From Mucilaginibacter sp. CSA2-8R (GTDB lineage: Bacteria; Bacteroidota; Bacteroidia; Sphingobacteriales; Sphingobacteriaceae), in the NCBI RefSeq assembly GCF_038806765.1, contig NZ_CP152389.1:1178001-1242000 (forward strand): 64,000 nucleotides of DNA. Direction: 5' to 3'. Positions 35,354 to 45,661 of the stretch are shown here, piece after piece (position 1 is the first letter of the stretch; each line of letters starts with the position of its first letter). The translations under genes and the position numbers were made by a program. The notes beneath the pieces are model-generated. The model saw nothing but the letters and a program-made list of their open reading frames with translations. It ran no database searches and was not told the DNA's origin.

Positions 35354-36022
35354 ATGAAGCACCTAACTGCTCCTTCTGTTTTAGCCGCTGACTTTGCCAA
35401 CCTGCAGCGTGATATTGAAATGCTGAACCGCAGCCAGGCCGACTGGATACATGTGGATATCATGGACGGCATGTTTGTACCCAATATATCCTTTGGGTTA
35501 CCAGTTGTAGAAGCCATTAAACGTTATGCCGCCAAGCCGCTTGATGTACACCTGATGATTGTTGAGCCCGACCGTTACCTCAAAGCATTTGCCGATGCGG
35601 GTGCGGCGCATATCACTGTACATTACGAGGCTTGCACTCATTTACACCGCACCATACAGGCTATTAAAGATTTGGGCTGTAAAGCAGGCGTTGCCCTTAA
35701 CCCGCATACGCCTGTAGCGCTGCTCGAGGATATTATAACCGATCTTGACATTGTACTAATTATGTCTGTCAACCCTGGCTTTGGCGGGCAAAAATTTATC
35801 CCTAATACTTATAAAAAAATTCAGCAGCTTAAAGCGTTGAGTGAAGTACGCAACCCTGACCTTTTTATTGAGATTGATGGTGGTGTGAACCTGCAAAACG
35901 CTGCCGATTTAGTAACTACCGGTGCCAATGTGCTGGTGGCGGGCAACTTCGTTTTCTCATCGAATGATCCGGTACAAACCATATCATCCCTGCACGATAT
36001 CACGCCGACTAAATTTGTATAA
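35354..36022 (+). CDS. rpe: Ribulose-phosphate 3-epimerase
   Basis: The 222-residue TIM-barrel enzyme interconverts ribulose 5-phosphate and xylulose 5-phosphate. Family motifs are LAADFANL, HVDIMDGMFVPN, HLMIVEP, VNPGFGGQKF and EIDGGVN. It is the pentose phosphate pathway enzyme, full length, and cytoplasmic. Confidence 0.97.
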   Translation: MKHLTAPSVLAADFANLQRDIEMLNRSQADWIHVDIMDGMFVPNISFGLPVVEAIKRYAAKPLDVHLMIVEPDRYLKAFADAGAAHITVHYEACTHLHRTIQAIKDLGCKAGVALNPHTPVALLEDIITDLDIVLIMSVNPGFGGQKFIPNTYKKIQQLKALSEVRNPDLFIEIDGGVNLQNAADLVTTGANVLVAGNFVFSSNDPVQTISSLHDITPTKFV

Positions 36023-36147
36023 AACATGACTTATCTCATTAAAAACGGATAAAAGATTAATTAACTACCAATTTAATAGGGTATTTTTTTAACTTCGGGC
36101 GCAACTACTAAGGCTTACCGGCCTTTCTAAATTATATACTAAGCGTT

Positions 36148-37215
36148 ATGAAACATAATTTTGGTGCCGGACCCGGCATTCTTCCTCATGAAGTTTTGAA
36201 GCAAGCAGCTGAGGCTGTAGTAAATTTTAACGGCATTGGCTTGTCCATTCTCGAAATTTCACACCGCTCGGCAGAGTTCGAGGCGGTTTTAGATGAGGCA
36301 GTTAAATTAGTTAAAGAACTGCTGCAAGTTCCAACAGGTTACTCGGTATTGTTTTTACAAGGCGGTGCCAGCCAGCAATTTGCCATGGTACCTTACAACC
36401 TGTTACCCGAAGGTGGCAAAGCCGCTTACCTGGAAACCGGTGTTTGGGCTAACAAAGCTGCCAAAGAAGCCAAGTATTTTGGTAATGTTGAATTGGTTGC
36501 AACTTCTAAAGAAAGCAACTTTACCTACATCCCTAAAGATTACGAAATACCGGCTGATGCAGCTTATTTCCATATTACCTCTAACAATACCATTTACGGT
36601 ACCCAGCTGCAGGAATTTAAAAAATCACCTGTGCCGGTAGTATCAGATATGTCTTCAGATATTTTTAGTCGCCACATCAGCGTAGAAGATTTCGGGCTGA
36701 TTTATGCCGGTGCGCAAAAAAATATGGGGCCTGCCGGTGTAACGCTTGTGATTGTAAAGGATGACATACTGGGCAAGGTTGACCGTAAAATACCTGCGAT
36801 GTTTAACTATCAAACGCAGATTGAAGGCGGATCAATGTACAACACGCCGCCGGTCTTTGCTATTTATGTGTCTATGCTTACCCTGCGATGGTTAAAAGCT
36901 AAGGGTGGTGTTGCCGCTATTGAGCAGGAAAATAATGCTAAAGCAGAGCAGTTGTACCGCGAGATTGACCGCAATCCATTGTTTAAAGGTGTTGCCGCTA
37001 TAGAAGACCGCTCAAAAATGAATGTTTGTTTCGTAATGAATAATCCGGAACATGAGAAACCATTTCTGAAATTGTGTGATGAAAAGGGCATTGTGGGTAT
37101 TAAAGGGCACCGCAGTGTAGGAGGCTTCAGGGCATCTATTTATAATGCGTTGCCTATAACCAGCGTTCATACCCTGATTGATACTATGCAGGATTTTGCT
37201 GAGAAAATTAAATAA
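36148..37215 (+). CDS. serC: Phosphoserine aminotransferase
   Basis: The 355-residue PLP enzyme makes phosphoserine from 3-phosphohydroxypyruvate and glutamate. It shows the [10 protein letters not shown] start, [26 protein letters not shown], the PLP Lys in [10 protein letters not shown], and [15 protein letters not shown]. It precedes serA, so two steps of serine synthesis are encoded together; a 114-bp gap separates them. Confidence 0.97.
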   Translation: MKHNFGAGPGILPHEVLKQAAEAVVNFNGIGLSILEISHRSAEFEAVLDEAVKLVKELLQVPTGYSVLFLQGGASQQFAMVPYNLLPEGGKAAYLETGVWANKAAKEAKYFGNVELVATSKESNFTYIPKDYEIPADAAYFHITSNNTIYGTQLQEFKKSPVPVVSDMSSDIFSRHISVEDFGLIYAGAQKNMGPAGVTLVIVKDDILGKVDRKIPAMFNYQTQIEGGSMYNTPPVFAIYVSMLTLRWLKAKGGVAAIEQENNAKAEQLYREIDRNPLFKGVAAIEDRSKMNVCFVMNNPEHEKPFLKLCDEKGIVGIKGHRSVGGFRASIYNALPITSVHTLIDTMQDFAEKIK

Positions 37216-37329
37216 ATATCGGTGTGCATATTGGTAGTAATAACAAGTCTCTTTGTTGTGCATCGTGCACTATTAAGTGCTTGAGCTGCACCAATTAAAT
37301 ATGCCCTTACTTTACTATATATACTAATT

Positions 37330-38286
37330 ATGTTTAAACTACTTGCTAATGATGGTATTGACCCGGTAGGTAAGCAAATGCTTGAAGAAGCCGGATTTGT
37401 TGTTGATACTAACCACATACCTCAAGAAGAACTGCCTGTAAAGCTGCAGGCTTATGATGCTATTACAGTGCGTAGCGCCACTAAAGTGCGCAAAGCGTTA
37501 ATTGACCAATGCCCTGACTTAAAATTGATTGGCCGTGGTGGTGTAGGCGTTGATAATATAGATGTTGAATACGCCTTGGAAAAAGGTGTTGCAGTGCATA
37601 ACACGCCTGCAGCATCGTCTGCCTCGGTAGCTGAGTTGGTATTTGCTCATTTATTTACCGGTGTTCGGTTTTTGCAGGATGCAAACCGCAAGATGCCGGT
37701 TGAAGGCGCTACCAAATTTAATGATTTAAAAAAGGCGTATGCCAAAGGTATCGAGCTAAGAGGTAAAACTATCGGTATATTGGGTTTCGGCCGCATAGGC
37801 CGCGAAACTGCTAAAATAGCTTATGGCTTAGGCATGGATGTGCTGGCGTTTGACGTACACCCATCAGTTACCGAACTTGAGTTAGAGTTAGTCGGTGGTA
37901 TCAAAGTAAGCGTTCCGGTAAAATATGCTGATAAGAATGAAGTGATTGAAAAAAGCGATTTCATTTCGTTGCACGTACCTTTTAGTCCTGAACCGGTTAT
38001 TGGTGCTGCCGAATTTGAAATGATGAAAAAAGGTGCCGGCCTGGTTAACTGTTCGCGTGGTGGTACTGTTGACGAAGATGCTTTGCTGGAAGCACTCAAT
38101 AGCGGGAAGCTGGCATTTGCAGGTTTAGACGTTTTTGATAACGAGCCTACTCCGCGTACAGATTTGCTGCAGCATCCTAAAATCTCTTTAACACCGCACA
38201 TTGGTGCATCTACCAACGAAGCGCAGGAGCGTATAGGTGTAGAATTGGCTACGCTGATCATTAATCATTTTGAGAGCCTTAAATAG
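37330..38286 (+). CDS. serA: D-3-phosphoglycerate dehydrogenase (short form)
   Basis: The 318-residue NAD-dependent enzyme opens serine synthesis. It has the N-terminal catalytic domain, the Rossmann motif GILGFGRIGRE, SRGGTVDEDAL, and the His in HIGASTNEAQERIG. It lacks the C-terminal ACT domain of E. coli SerA, so feedback inhibition by serine through that domain is not possible. It follows serC. Confidence 0.93.
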   Translation: MFKLLANDGIDPVGKQMLEEAGFVVDTNHIPQEELPVKLQAYDAITVRSATKVRKALIDQCPDLKLIGRGGVGVDNIDVEYALEKGVAVHNTPAASSASVAELVFAHLFTGVRFLQDANRKMPVEGATKFNDLKKAYAKGIELRGKTIGILGFGRIGRETAKIAYGLGMDVLAFDVHPSVTELELELVGGIKVSVPVKYADKNEVIEKSDFISLHVPFSPEPVIGAAEFEMMKKGAGLVNCSRGGTVDEDALLEALNSGKLAFAGLDVFDNEPTPRTDLLQHPKISLTPHIGASTNEAQERIGVELATLIINHFESLK

Positions 38287-38301
38287 GTTGTATTTCAATT
38301 A

Positions 38302-38346
38302 AAATAAATAAGGCTCAACTGATAACCAGTTGAGCCTTATTTATTT
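38302..38346. terminator. Bidirectional terminator with 20-bp perfect stem
   Basis: AAATAAATAAGGCTCAACTG is complementary to 38327-38346 across a 5-nt loop. It separates the convergent serA and lipoprotein genes. Confidence 0.85.
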
Positions 38347-38361
38347 ATAATATACAATATT

Positions 38362-39036
38362 TTATTGAACGTTGAATGATCCGCTTACGCGCTGAATATC
38401 AGTAGTATTCTTGTCATTAGTCAGCAATATATCAAAGGTGCCTTTTGAAGTTATCGTAAAACCGTTATTGGTAAAAGTGTTCAAATTTATCTTACCGGTG
38501 GGAGTAGACTGAACACTATAAGAAGTGCCGTCCGCCAGTGTAATATTACCGGTTGTTACATCAAACACGCCAACGGCCGCACCAGATGTGGCGAGCGTGA
38601 ATTGAATGTCACTGGTAGCGTTATTAGCTGCCCCGGCAATCGTGGTCACTGTAAATCCAAAAAGCGATAAAGATACACCAGTTACGAAATATTTAGTACC
38701 GTTGGTTGCAACAGTATATTTTGTGCCTTTCAGTGTAAATACAATACTACCTGCACTGCCTATAGCAACACCTCCGTCTCCGTTACTGTTAACGGTAAGG
38801 CTAGTGCCTGTTCCCGTTCCATTACCTGAGCCCGTGCCTGTTCCGCTTCCTGTTCCCGTTCCGCTACCTGAGCCCGAACCTATACCTGTGGTTGGTGTAA
38901 TACCAGCTATAGGTGTAGATGATACTTTGATCACTGATGGATCAGCATCTTTTCCGCAAGAAAATAATCCGGCTGACGAAATGAGAAGAATGGCTATTAA
39001 GGCGTGTGAAGGCTTAAGGCGTAAAGGTATATTCAT
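38362..39036 (-). CDS. Lipoprotein with Gly-Ser/Thr repeat linker
   Basis: The 224-residue protein has a lipoprotein signal with lipobox SAGLFSC (Cys27). Then comes a low-complexity linker of alternating Gly with Ser or Thr (about residues 50-80), and a beta-rich C-terminal domain (about 85-224) with strands such as FTLKGTKYTVATNG and ITSKGTFDILLTND. I do not recognise the domain. The linker probably lifts the domain from the outer membrane surface. The DNA coding for it (38796-38890) is a hexamer-type repeat that could change length. Confidence 0.75.
   Translation of the reverse strand: MNIPLRLKPSHALIAILLISSAGLFSCGKDADPSVIKVSSTPIAGITPTTGIGSGSGSGTGTGSGTGTGSGNGTGTGTSLTVNSNGDGGVAIGSAGSIVFTLKGTKYTVATNGTKYFVTGVSLSLFGFTVTTIAGAANNATSDIQFTLATSGAAVGVFDVTTGNITLADGTSYSVQSTPTGKINLNTFTNNGFTITSKGTFDILLTNDKNTTDIQRVSGSFNVQ
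38796..38890 (-). repeat. Low-complexity tandem repeat coding Gly-Ser/Thr linker
   Basis: Near-perfect 6-bp units (GGnACn GGnAGn types on the coding strand) run for about 90 bp inside the lipoprotein gene. Such tracts can expand or contract by slippage, in frame. Confidence 0.75.
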
Positions 39037-39081
39037 TTGTTGGTATAACCATTAATGTAAATCGACTTAAAGGTAAGCAGT

Positions 39082-40473
39082 TTATAACAAATAAGTAACA
39101 CCTTTTTCGGGCATGTTTACCTGGTAGCCGTCCTGTGTTAGCGAATCGGCTAAAGCCTGCATACTTTCTGTCTCGCCGTGTACGAGAAAAACTTGTTTCA
39201 GGTTATCCTGTTTTTGTTGTTTTACGGTATCAACCAAATCGTTATGGTCGCCGTGCGCGCTAAATAAGTCTGTTTTTTTGATGGTGGCATACACAGCAAG
39301 TTCGCGATCTTTAATGTGTACAATAGGATCACCGCGGAGCAAGCGATGGCCTAATGTGCCTTTAGCGCAATAGCCGATAAATAAAATGGTACAATAGTAG
39401 TTTTGGATATTATAGTATAAATGGTCTTGTATGCGCCCGCCCTCCAGCATGCCTGCCGAGGATATGATGATACAAGGTTCAAAGTAGTTAGATATTTGCT
39501 TGCTATCTTTCAGGCTTTCTACGTAAGTTAAGTTATCAAACTCAAACTCATCACCTCGGTGCCGGTAAAATTCCTGTGCCTCGTCATTTAATAAAGCATG
39601 ATGTTTACGAAATACCCGGGTAGATACAGCAGCCAGCGGACTGTCCACAAATACCTTAACCGGTGGCAATAACCCGTTACTAAATATTTTGTTGAGTGAA
39701 TACACCAGTGCTTGCGTACGCCCGATGCTGAATGCAGGTATAATTAAACGGCCGGATTCTTTAATGCAGGCTTTATCGATGGTTTCGATCAATACTTCTT
39801 CAACAGTTTGCCCCTGGGTATGTAAGCGGCCTCCGTAAGTGGATTCTGAAACCAGGTAATCAACCGGCGGCAAAGGTTGCGGATCATTAAGTACCGGGTA
39901 ATTTTTACGGCCGATGTCGCCTGTAAAGGCAATGGATTTTTCCTGGCCGTTATCATTTATTTTCAAAACAGCCGCCGCGGCACCTAACAAATGGCCTACA
40001 GGCACAAAGGTTAATTCAATGTCGCCATTAAGCCTGAAGGGCTTATTAAATCCAATAGTTACCATGCGTTCAACCGTGTCCATCACGTGTTTTTGCAGGT
40101 ATAATGGCTGGCGGTTTTGATGCGACCGGCCCCGGCCGTGTTTGCGGCTTTTGTGTTGCTTATTTAAAAATATATTTACCGAGTCCATCAGCAGCAGTTC
40201 TGCTAATTCGGCGGTAGGAGGGGTGCATAAAATCTGCCCGTCAAACCCCATACGGATAAGCGTAGGTAAATTACCCGAATGGTCAATATGTGCATGTGTA
40301 AGTATTACTACATCGATAGCAGCCGGGTTAAACGGGAAATCTTCGTTGGCTTGTATGTTGCGGTCTTTTTCGTAGTCCAGGCCGCAATCAATCAGTATTT
40401 TATATTGGTTAACTTCCAGCAAATGCATGCTTCCGGTAACCTGCCGGGCTGCCCCGTGTATAGTTAAATTCAT
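39082..40473 (-). CDS. MBL-fold beta-CASP RNA metallo-hydrolase
   Basis: The 463-residue protein has the zinc motif THAHIDHSG, a second His in the GHLLGAAAAV loop, the FTGDIG Asp, then the beta-CASP insert (PAFSIGRTQALVYSL, SSAGMLEGGRI) and the C-terminal SAHGDHND. This is the CPSF73/YSH1-like class of RNA nucleases. It lacks RNase J-type extra domains. The biological RNA substrate in bacteria is unknown. Monocistronic. Confidence 0.92.
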   Translation of the reverse strand: MNLTIHGAARQVTGSMHLLEVNQYKILIDCGLDYEKDRNIQANEDFPFNPAAIDVVILTHAHIDHSGNLPTLIRMGFDGQILCTPPTAELAELLLMDSVNIFLNKQHKSRKHGRGRSHQNRQPLYLQKHVMDTVERMVTIGFNKPFRLNGDIELTFVPVGHLLGAAAAVLKINDNGQEKSIAFTGDIGRKNYPVLNDPQPLPPVDYLVSESTYGGRLHTQGQTVEEVLIETIDKACIKESGRLIIPAFSIGRTQALVYSLNKIFSNGLLPPVKVFVDSPLAAVSTRVFRKHHALLNDEAQEFYRHRGDEFEFDNLTYVESLKDSKQISNYFEPCIIISSAGMLEGGRIQDHLYYNIQNYYCTILFIGYCAKGTLGHRLLRGDPIVHIKDRELAVYATIKKTDLFSAHGDHNDLVDTVKQQKQDNLKQVFLVHGETESMQALADSLTQDGYQVNMPEKGVTYLL

Positions 40474-40594
40474 TCTTATCCTTTGGTTCAGTTGTCTATT
40501 GGTTCAAATGGTTAACAGGGCTTTTGGTTTGCATCAAATCATAACATCGTTATGCTCAAACGCCTAAAGGCATATAACCGGCTGAGCCAATAAA

Positions 40595-42430
40595 TCAGGT
40601 TGAGGTACTTGTGTCAAATTGTAACTGACTCAGGTAGCGGTATAAGCCTTCTTCGCGGCCAATCAATTCATCGTGAGTGCCACTTTCAATAATACGGCCT
40701 TTTTCCAGCACAATAATCTTATCAGCTTCACGAATGGTTGACAAACGGTGTGCAATGATAATCGAAGTACGGCCTTTCATTAGTTCTTCTAATGCTTCCT
40801 GCACTAAACGTTCTGACTCTGAGTCGAGCGATGAGGTAGCTTCGTCTAATATTAAGATAGACGGGTTTTTAAGCAAGGCACGCGCTATGGCAATGCGCTG
40901 CCGTTGTCCGCCTGATAATTTAACGCCGCGCTCGCCCACTATGGTATCATACCCTTCGGGAAAACCGCTGATAAACTGATGGGCGTTAGCTCTTTTGGCA
41001 GCCTGCATAATTTCTTCTTCGGTTGCATCGCGTTTGCCATAGGCAATATTTTCGTGTATACTACCGCCAAACAATAACACATCCTGTGGTACAATGGCTA
41101 CCTGGTTGCGTATATCGGTTAAAGCATAGTTATCGGCCGGTTGCCCGTCAAACAACATGGTGCCGCTCTGCGGATGGTAAAACTGTAAAATCAGCGCAGC
41201 CATAGTTGATTTACCTGAGCCGCTTGGACCTACAATAGCCACCTTCTGGCCTGCCCGGGCATCTAACGAAACATCTTTCAACACTTCAATTTCTGGGCGC
41301 GACGGATAATGAAAATCTATGTGACTAAAGCTCAAATTGCCTTGGATGCGTTGCTTAATCACGTTGTCGCTCTCGCGGATAGAAATAGGCTCGCCTTGCT
41401 CTGCTAAAATTTCCAGTACACGTTCGCTTGCACCTATGGCTTTCTGGATATTGGCGTACAGGTCGGGGAAACTACCCATAGCAGCACCCACAAAAATCGA
41501 ATACATGATAAAGGTAGTCAGATCGCCGGTATGCATTTCGCCACGGCTCACTAAAACTGAGCCATACCAAATTACACCCACAAAGGTGCCGAACATACAA
41601 AATACAATGAAAGAAGCAAAGATACCCCTGAATTTTGCACCTTTTACTGCAATATCTACTACTTCACGCAGGTTACGATCATAACGGCTGGCCTCAAAAG
41701 CTTCGTTTACAAAAGCTTTTACATTGGCTATGCCTTGCAATGTCTCTTCAACAATGGTATTTGACTCTGCCAGCTTGTCTTGTGCCTGGCGCGACAGTTT
41801 ACGGATGAAACGACCGAAAATTACCGCAAAAGCAATTAAGACCGGTAAAACAGCCAAAACAGCCAGCGTTAATTTTATAGATACCACCACCAGCAGCGTA
41901 ACACCGCCAACCATCAATACCAACTGCCTGATTACCTCGGCAAATGTTGTGGTGAGTGTATCTTGTATCTGAGATAAATCTGCCGAAATGCGGCTGTTCA
42001 GCTCACCAACCCGGCGGTTGGCAAAGAAATTCATGGGCAGGGTAACCAATTTAAAATAGGTATCGCGGCGAATATCGGCCAGTGATTTTTCGGCCACCTG
42101 TACAAACCAAACCACCCTAAAAAAGGAGACAACTGCCTGACCAGCTAACAGAAAAAAGCCTGTTATAGCAATGGCGTTTAGTGTTGGCGGTAAAAATTTA
42201 TATTTGTAATTCCCTTGGGCAGCATCAATTAAAGCACCTAATATAGCCGGAAAAACCAGCGCCACCAGGCTTGATATAAATAAGAAAAGCAAACCAGCTA
42301 TAAATTTGCCTTTATAAGGTTTTAGATAGCTTAACAGCCTGCTTACATTTTGTAAGCTTTGCTTATTTATTTTTGCTTTAGGTAATTCTTTTTCCGCAGC
42401 GTTCCCACTATTCAATCGTGCTCGTGCCAT
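40595..42430 (-). CDS. ABC exporter with fused membrane and ATPase domains (MsbA-like)
   Basis: The 611-residue half-transporter has six membrane helices (about 40-330) and an ATPase domain with Walker A GPSGSGKST, Q-loop, signature LSGGQRQRIAIARALL, Walker B ILILDEATSSLD and the switch His in IIAHRLST. It works as a homodimer. The layout matches MsbA/multidrug-lipid flippases. Unlike the ABC protein at 1408-2412, both domains are here. Confidence 0.95.
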   Translation of the reverse strand: MARARLNSGNAAEKELPKAKINKQSLQNVSRLLSYLKPYKGKFIAGLLFLFISSLVALVFPAILGALIDAAQGNYKYKFLPPTLNAIAITGFFLLAGQAVVSFFRVVWFVQVAEKSLADIRRDTYFKLVTLPMNFFANRRVGELNSRISADLSQIQDTLTTTFAEVIRQLVLMVGGVTLLVVVSIKLTLAVLAVLPVLIAFAVIFGRFIRKLSRQAQDKLAESNTIVEETLQGIANVKAFVNEAFEASRYDRNLREVVDIAVKGAKFRGIFASFIVFCMFGTFVGVIWYGSVLVSRGEMHTGDLTTFIMYSIFVGAAMGSFPDLYANIQKAIGASERVLEILAEQGEPISIRESDNVIKQRIQGNLSFSHIDFHYPSRPEIEVLKDVSLDARAGQKVAIVGPSGSGKSTMAALILQFYHPQSGTMLFDGQPADNYALTDIRNQVAIVPQDVLLFGGSIHENIAYGKRDATEEEIMQAAKRANAHQFISGFPEGYDTIVGERGVKLSGGQRQRIAIARALLKNPSILILDEATSSLDSESERLVQEALEELMKGRTSIIIAHRLSTIREADKIIVLEKGRIIESGTHDELIGREEGLYRYLSQLQFDTSTST

Positions 42431-42689
42431 AAACGTATTTAGTTCCTCAACAATTTAATGGGTAAATTTAAGATTTATACACGGCTTAAACGTGCGGCAA
42501 CTGTAAAATTGACGTTTGAATGTGTTTAATAAAAATGGTTAAGTAGCTGAGTTGTTGATTAGGTGAGTGGGCAGGTTGTTGTTGATTTAATAGTGCCTAA
42601 ACTATTTGATAAAGAAGTTAAAAATAGAGGGAATAACAAGAAAGTAAAGCCAACTTACATCATCAACTAAATCAGTGAAATAAAAGCAA

Positions 42690-43466
42690 TTACTGAAAAT
42701 CAATAATCACACTGTCGCCTAAGTTCATGCCTAACAAGCCGCTGGCGTTGCCTTTGTTAATAGCAATTTCGAGGTGGTCGCTTATACCGAACAAACATAA
42801 TTTCTCCCCTTCAGGCACTTCGTTATAATGCCAGCTTAAATGCGTGATGGTTTCGTTGCGTTTAAAGTAGAGTATAAAGCGCCTGCCTTGCTGTACCCGG
42901 TTAAAAAAGTCTTTGGTAATGTTGGTGATTACGTTTTGAAACGAATCGATATAAATTACCATTCCTCTGATCTGGTTACGTTCAATGGCAGGCTGCAGCA
43001 GCATCCTTTTTTCTATACCGGCCACAGGTGTACCAATCTCGCTCAGCGGACCACCATTGGCTAAGTGACAGGCTGCTTTCACAAAAATATCCGATAGCGG
43101 GAAATGCAGAAACTTCAGGTCCTGCATAATGTCGATCTCCATAATCGCTTCCGGCTCCTCGTCAAATATCAGCGAAAAAATGCCGTTATCAGCTCCAACA
43201 AAAAAGTGTTTGCGGTATCTGATGGCCAAAAATTTATTCTCGTCGCTATACACTGTATCAATACCAATCAGGTGCACGGTTTCTTCCGGAAAGTAGTAGA
43301 AGCTGTTCTTTAAAATGAAAGCTGCCTGCTGTATATTGAAGGCAGCTACCGTATGAGTAATGTCAACAATATTAACCGTGGGTAATACCCTCAGGATGCT
43401 GCCTTTCAGCACCGCCTGATAGATATCTTTATCACCCAAATCAGTTGTTAAAGTTAATATTGCCAT
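42690..43466 (-). CDS. SAM hydroxide adenosyltransferase (DUF62)
   Basis: The 258-residue protein has the DUF62 start (ILTLTTDLGDKDIYQAVLKG), then VDITHTVAAFNIQQAAFIL, GADNGIFSL and the C-terminal barrel. The characterised bacterial members split S-adenosylmethionine with water into adenosine and methionine; related fluorinases/chlorinases differ at a few residues. Here the usual hydrolase form is more likely. Divergent from phoH. Confidence 0.88.
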   Translation of the reverse strand: MAILTLTTDLGDKDIYQAVLKGSILRVLPTVNIVDITHTVAAFNIQQAAFILKNSFYYFPEETVHLIGIDTVYSDENKFLAIRYRKHFFVGADNGIFSLIFDEEPEAIMEIDIMQDLKFLHFPLSDIFVKAACHLANGGPLSEIGTPVAGIEKRMLLQPAIERNQIRGMVIYIDSFQNVITNITKDFFNRVQQGRRFILYFKRNETITHLSWHYNEVPEGEKLCLFGISDHLEIAINKGNASGLLGMNLGDSVIIDFQ

Positions 43467-43568
43467 TCTTAATTAAATATTTATTGCTAATCTTGTAAAA
43501 AGCATCAGCGAGGTGCAAATATCCAAAAATTTAACCATAACGAATCAGCAACTCAAAATCATTTTCTG

Positions 43569-44531
43569 TTGAACGAACTTAAAATATCAATTGAACATAT
43601 CAACCCCGCCGTTTTGTGGGGGCCTAATAATGATCATTTTGAGATCATTAAGAAGCAATATCCTAAGCTAAAAATAGTGGCCAGGGGCAGTGAGGTAAAG
43701 GTGTTGGGCGATGAGCAGGAGCTTGCTTTTTTTAACGAAAAGTTCGGTTACTTGCTACAGCATGTTGAGAAGCACGACAATTTAAGCATCACGGACCTGG
43801 AGCGGATTTTAGGTGCTAAGCATATTGAAATCAAACCATCCGATCAGCCAAATGAAAAGCCAGGCAGCACCGGAGAGGTAATTGTATTTGGGCACAACGG
43901 TATCATGGTAAAGGCGCGTACCGCCAACCAGCGCCGTATGGTAGATAGTATCACCAAGAGCGATATTATGTTTGCTATTGGCCCTGCCGGTACTGGTAAA
44001 ACCTATACTGCGGTAGCATTAGCGGTAAGAGCGTTAAAAAACAAGGAGATTAAACGCATAATCTTAACACGTCCGGCGGTTGAGGCAGGGGAGAACCTTG
44101 GTTTTTTACCTGGCGATTTAAAAGAGAAGATAGATCCTTATCTGCGCCCTTTGTACGATGCGCTTGATGATATGATTCCGCCTGAGAAGTTAAAAACTTA
44201 CCTGGAAAATCGGACCATTGAGATTGCTCCGCTGGCGTTTATGCGCGGCCGTACACTGGATAATTGCTTTGTAATATTGGACGAGGCCCAAAACGCCACC
44301 GATATGCAGTTAAAAATGTTTTTAACCCGTATGGGGCCGACGGCCAAATTTATAGTGACGGGTGACGTAACCCAGATTGACTTGCCTAAAAAGCAACAAT
44401 CGGGTTTACATACGGCCTTACGCATCCTAACCGATATTAAAGGCATCGAAATTATTTACCTGAGCGGCGAAGACGTAGTACGACACAAACTGGTAAGACG
44501 TATTCTGGAAGCTTACGGAGATATACAGTAA
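43569..44531 (+). CDS. phoH: PhoH-family ATPase
   Basis: The 320-residue protein has an N-terminal KH-like part (about 1-110) and a P-loop ATPase domain with Walker A GPAGTGKTYTA, RPAVEAGENLGFLPGD, and Walker B VILDEAQNAT. It is linked to RNA handling (YbeZ-like). The start is TTG at 43569: no ATG lies in the frame upstream without a stop, and the next internal Met would remove the KH-like part. Confidence 0.93.
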   Translation: MNELKISIEHINPAVLWGPNNDHFEIIKKQYPKLKIVARGSEVKVLGDEQELAFFNEKFGYLLQHVEKHDNLSITDLERILGAKHIEIKPSDQPNEKPGSTGEVIVFGHNGIMVKARTANQRRMVDSITKSDIMFAIGPAGTGKTYTAVALAVRALKNKEIKRIILTRPAVEAGENLGFLPGDLKEKIDPYLRPLYDALDDMIPPEKLKTYLENRTIEIAPLAFMRGRTLDNCFVILDEAQNATDMQLKMFLTRMGPTAKFIVTGDVTQIDLPKKQQSGLHTALRILTDIKGIEIIYLSGEDVVRHKLVRRILEAYGDIQ

Positions 44532-44559
44532 ATCAGAATAAAGAATATAAAATCAGGAG

Positions 44560-44604
44560 TCAGGAATTTTACTTTAAGTGTTTAATTCCTGATTTCTTGT
44601 TTTT
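44560..44604 (+). terminator. Intrinsic terminator of phoH
   Basis: TCAGGAATT (44560-44568) pairs with AATTCCTGA (44584-44592), followed by TTTCTTGTTTTT. Confidence 0.75.
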
Positions 44605-44625
44605 ACGCTTTACTTTATACCTTTG
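44597..44625 (+). promoter_or_regulatory. Promoter of purC
   Basis: TTG (44597-44599), 18 nt, TACCTTTG (44618-44625); the leader is about 35 nt. Confidence 0.65.
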
Positions 44626-44664
44626 GCCTCTGTATTCTTGACTCTTTAATCTCTACTCTGATCC

Positions 44665-45609
44665 ATGCAGGCAATTAAACAAACGCAATTTCAATTTCCA
44701 GGGCAAACAGCTTATTACAAAGGTAAGGTGCGCGATGTATATACCATCAACAACCAATACCTGGTAATGATTGTAACCGATCGTATATCGGCATTTGATG
44801 TAGTGCTTCCGGAAGCTATACCTTACAAAGGGCAAGTGTTAAATCAAATTGCGGCGCATTTTTTAGAAGCTACCAGCGATATTGTGCCTAATTGGGTGGT
44901 AAGTGTACCCGACCCAAGTGTTACTATCGGTAAAATGTGCGAGCCTTTTAAAGTGGAGATGGTAATACGTGGTTACCTGGCCGGCCATGCCTGGCGCGAA
45001 TACAGTGCCGGTAAACGCCAGGTTTGCGGTGTAAGGATGCCTGATGGTTTAAAAGAAAACGACAAGTTGCCCGAGCCTATCATTACGCCTACCACCAAAG
45101 CAGCCGTTGGCCATGATGAGGATATTTCTAAAGAAGATATTTTAGCCAAAGGCATTGTGTCTGCTGAGGATTACGAGCAGCTGGAGCAGTATACCAAAGC
45201 CTTATTTGCCCGCGGTACCGAAATAGCTGCTGAACGCGGGTTAATTTTGGTAGATACCAAATACGAATTTGGTAAGGCCGATGGCAAAATCTATTTAATA
45301 GACGAAATTCATACCCCTGATTCTTCACGTTATTTTTACAGCGAGGGTTACCAGGAACGTCAGCAAAATAACGAGCCACAAAAGCAGCTATCCAAAGAGT
45401 TTGTTCGCAAGTGGTTAATTGAAAATGGGTTTCAGGGTAAAGACGGCCAAGCCGTGCCCGAAATGACACCAGAGATCGTGAAATCTATATCTGACCGGTA
45501 CATTGAATTGTTTGAGCAGATTACGGGTAATCGTTTTGTAAAATCAGATAACCAAAAAGTCCTCTTACGTGTAGAAAATGCGGTTAAACACGCTTTAGAA
45601 AGATTGTAA
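44665..45609 (+). CDS. purC: SAICAR synthase
   Basis: The 314-residue enzyme joins aspartate to CAIR in purine synthesis. Markers are [39 protein letters not shown], the DTKYEFG and [11 protein letters not shown] motifs. It is of the longer, eukaryote-like type (about 300 residues) and not the 237-residue E. coli type. Confidence 0.97.
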   Translation: MQAIKQTQFQFPGQTAYYKGKVRDVYTINNQYLVMIVTDRISAFDVVLPEAIPYKGQVLNQIAAHFLEATSDIVPNWVVSVPDPSVTIGKMCEPFKVEMVIRGYLAGHAWREYSAGKRQVCGVRMPDGLKENDKLPEPIITPTTKAAVGHDEDISKEDILAKGIVSAEDYEQLEQYTKALFARGTEIAAERGLILVDTKYEFGKADGKIYLIDEIHTPDSSRYFYSEGYQERQQNNEPQKQLSKEFVRKWLIENGFQGKDGQAVPEMTPEIVKSISDRYIELFEQITGNRFVKSDNQKVLLRVENAVKHALERL

Positions 45610-45661
45610 TTTTATTTATACGAGAATAAATTTATATCTTAGCCTCATAATTATTTCTAAC

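Noticed and set aside
38606..39055. Pro-Val/Leu repeat ORF on the plus strand of the lipoprotein
   Set aside because: It is an antisense reading of the Gly-Ser/Thr tract; the lipoprotein frame has a signal peptide and lipobox.
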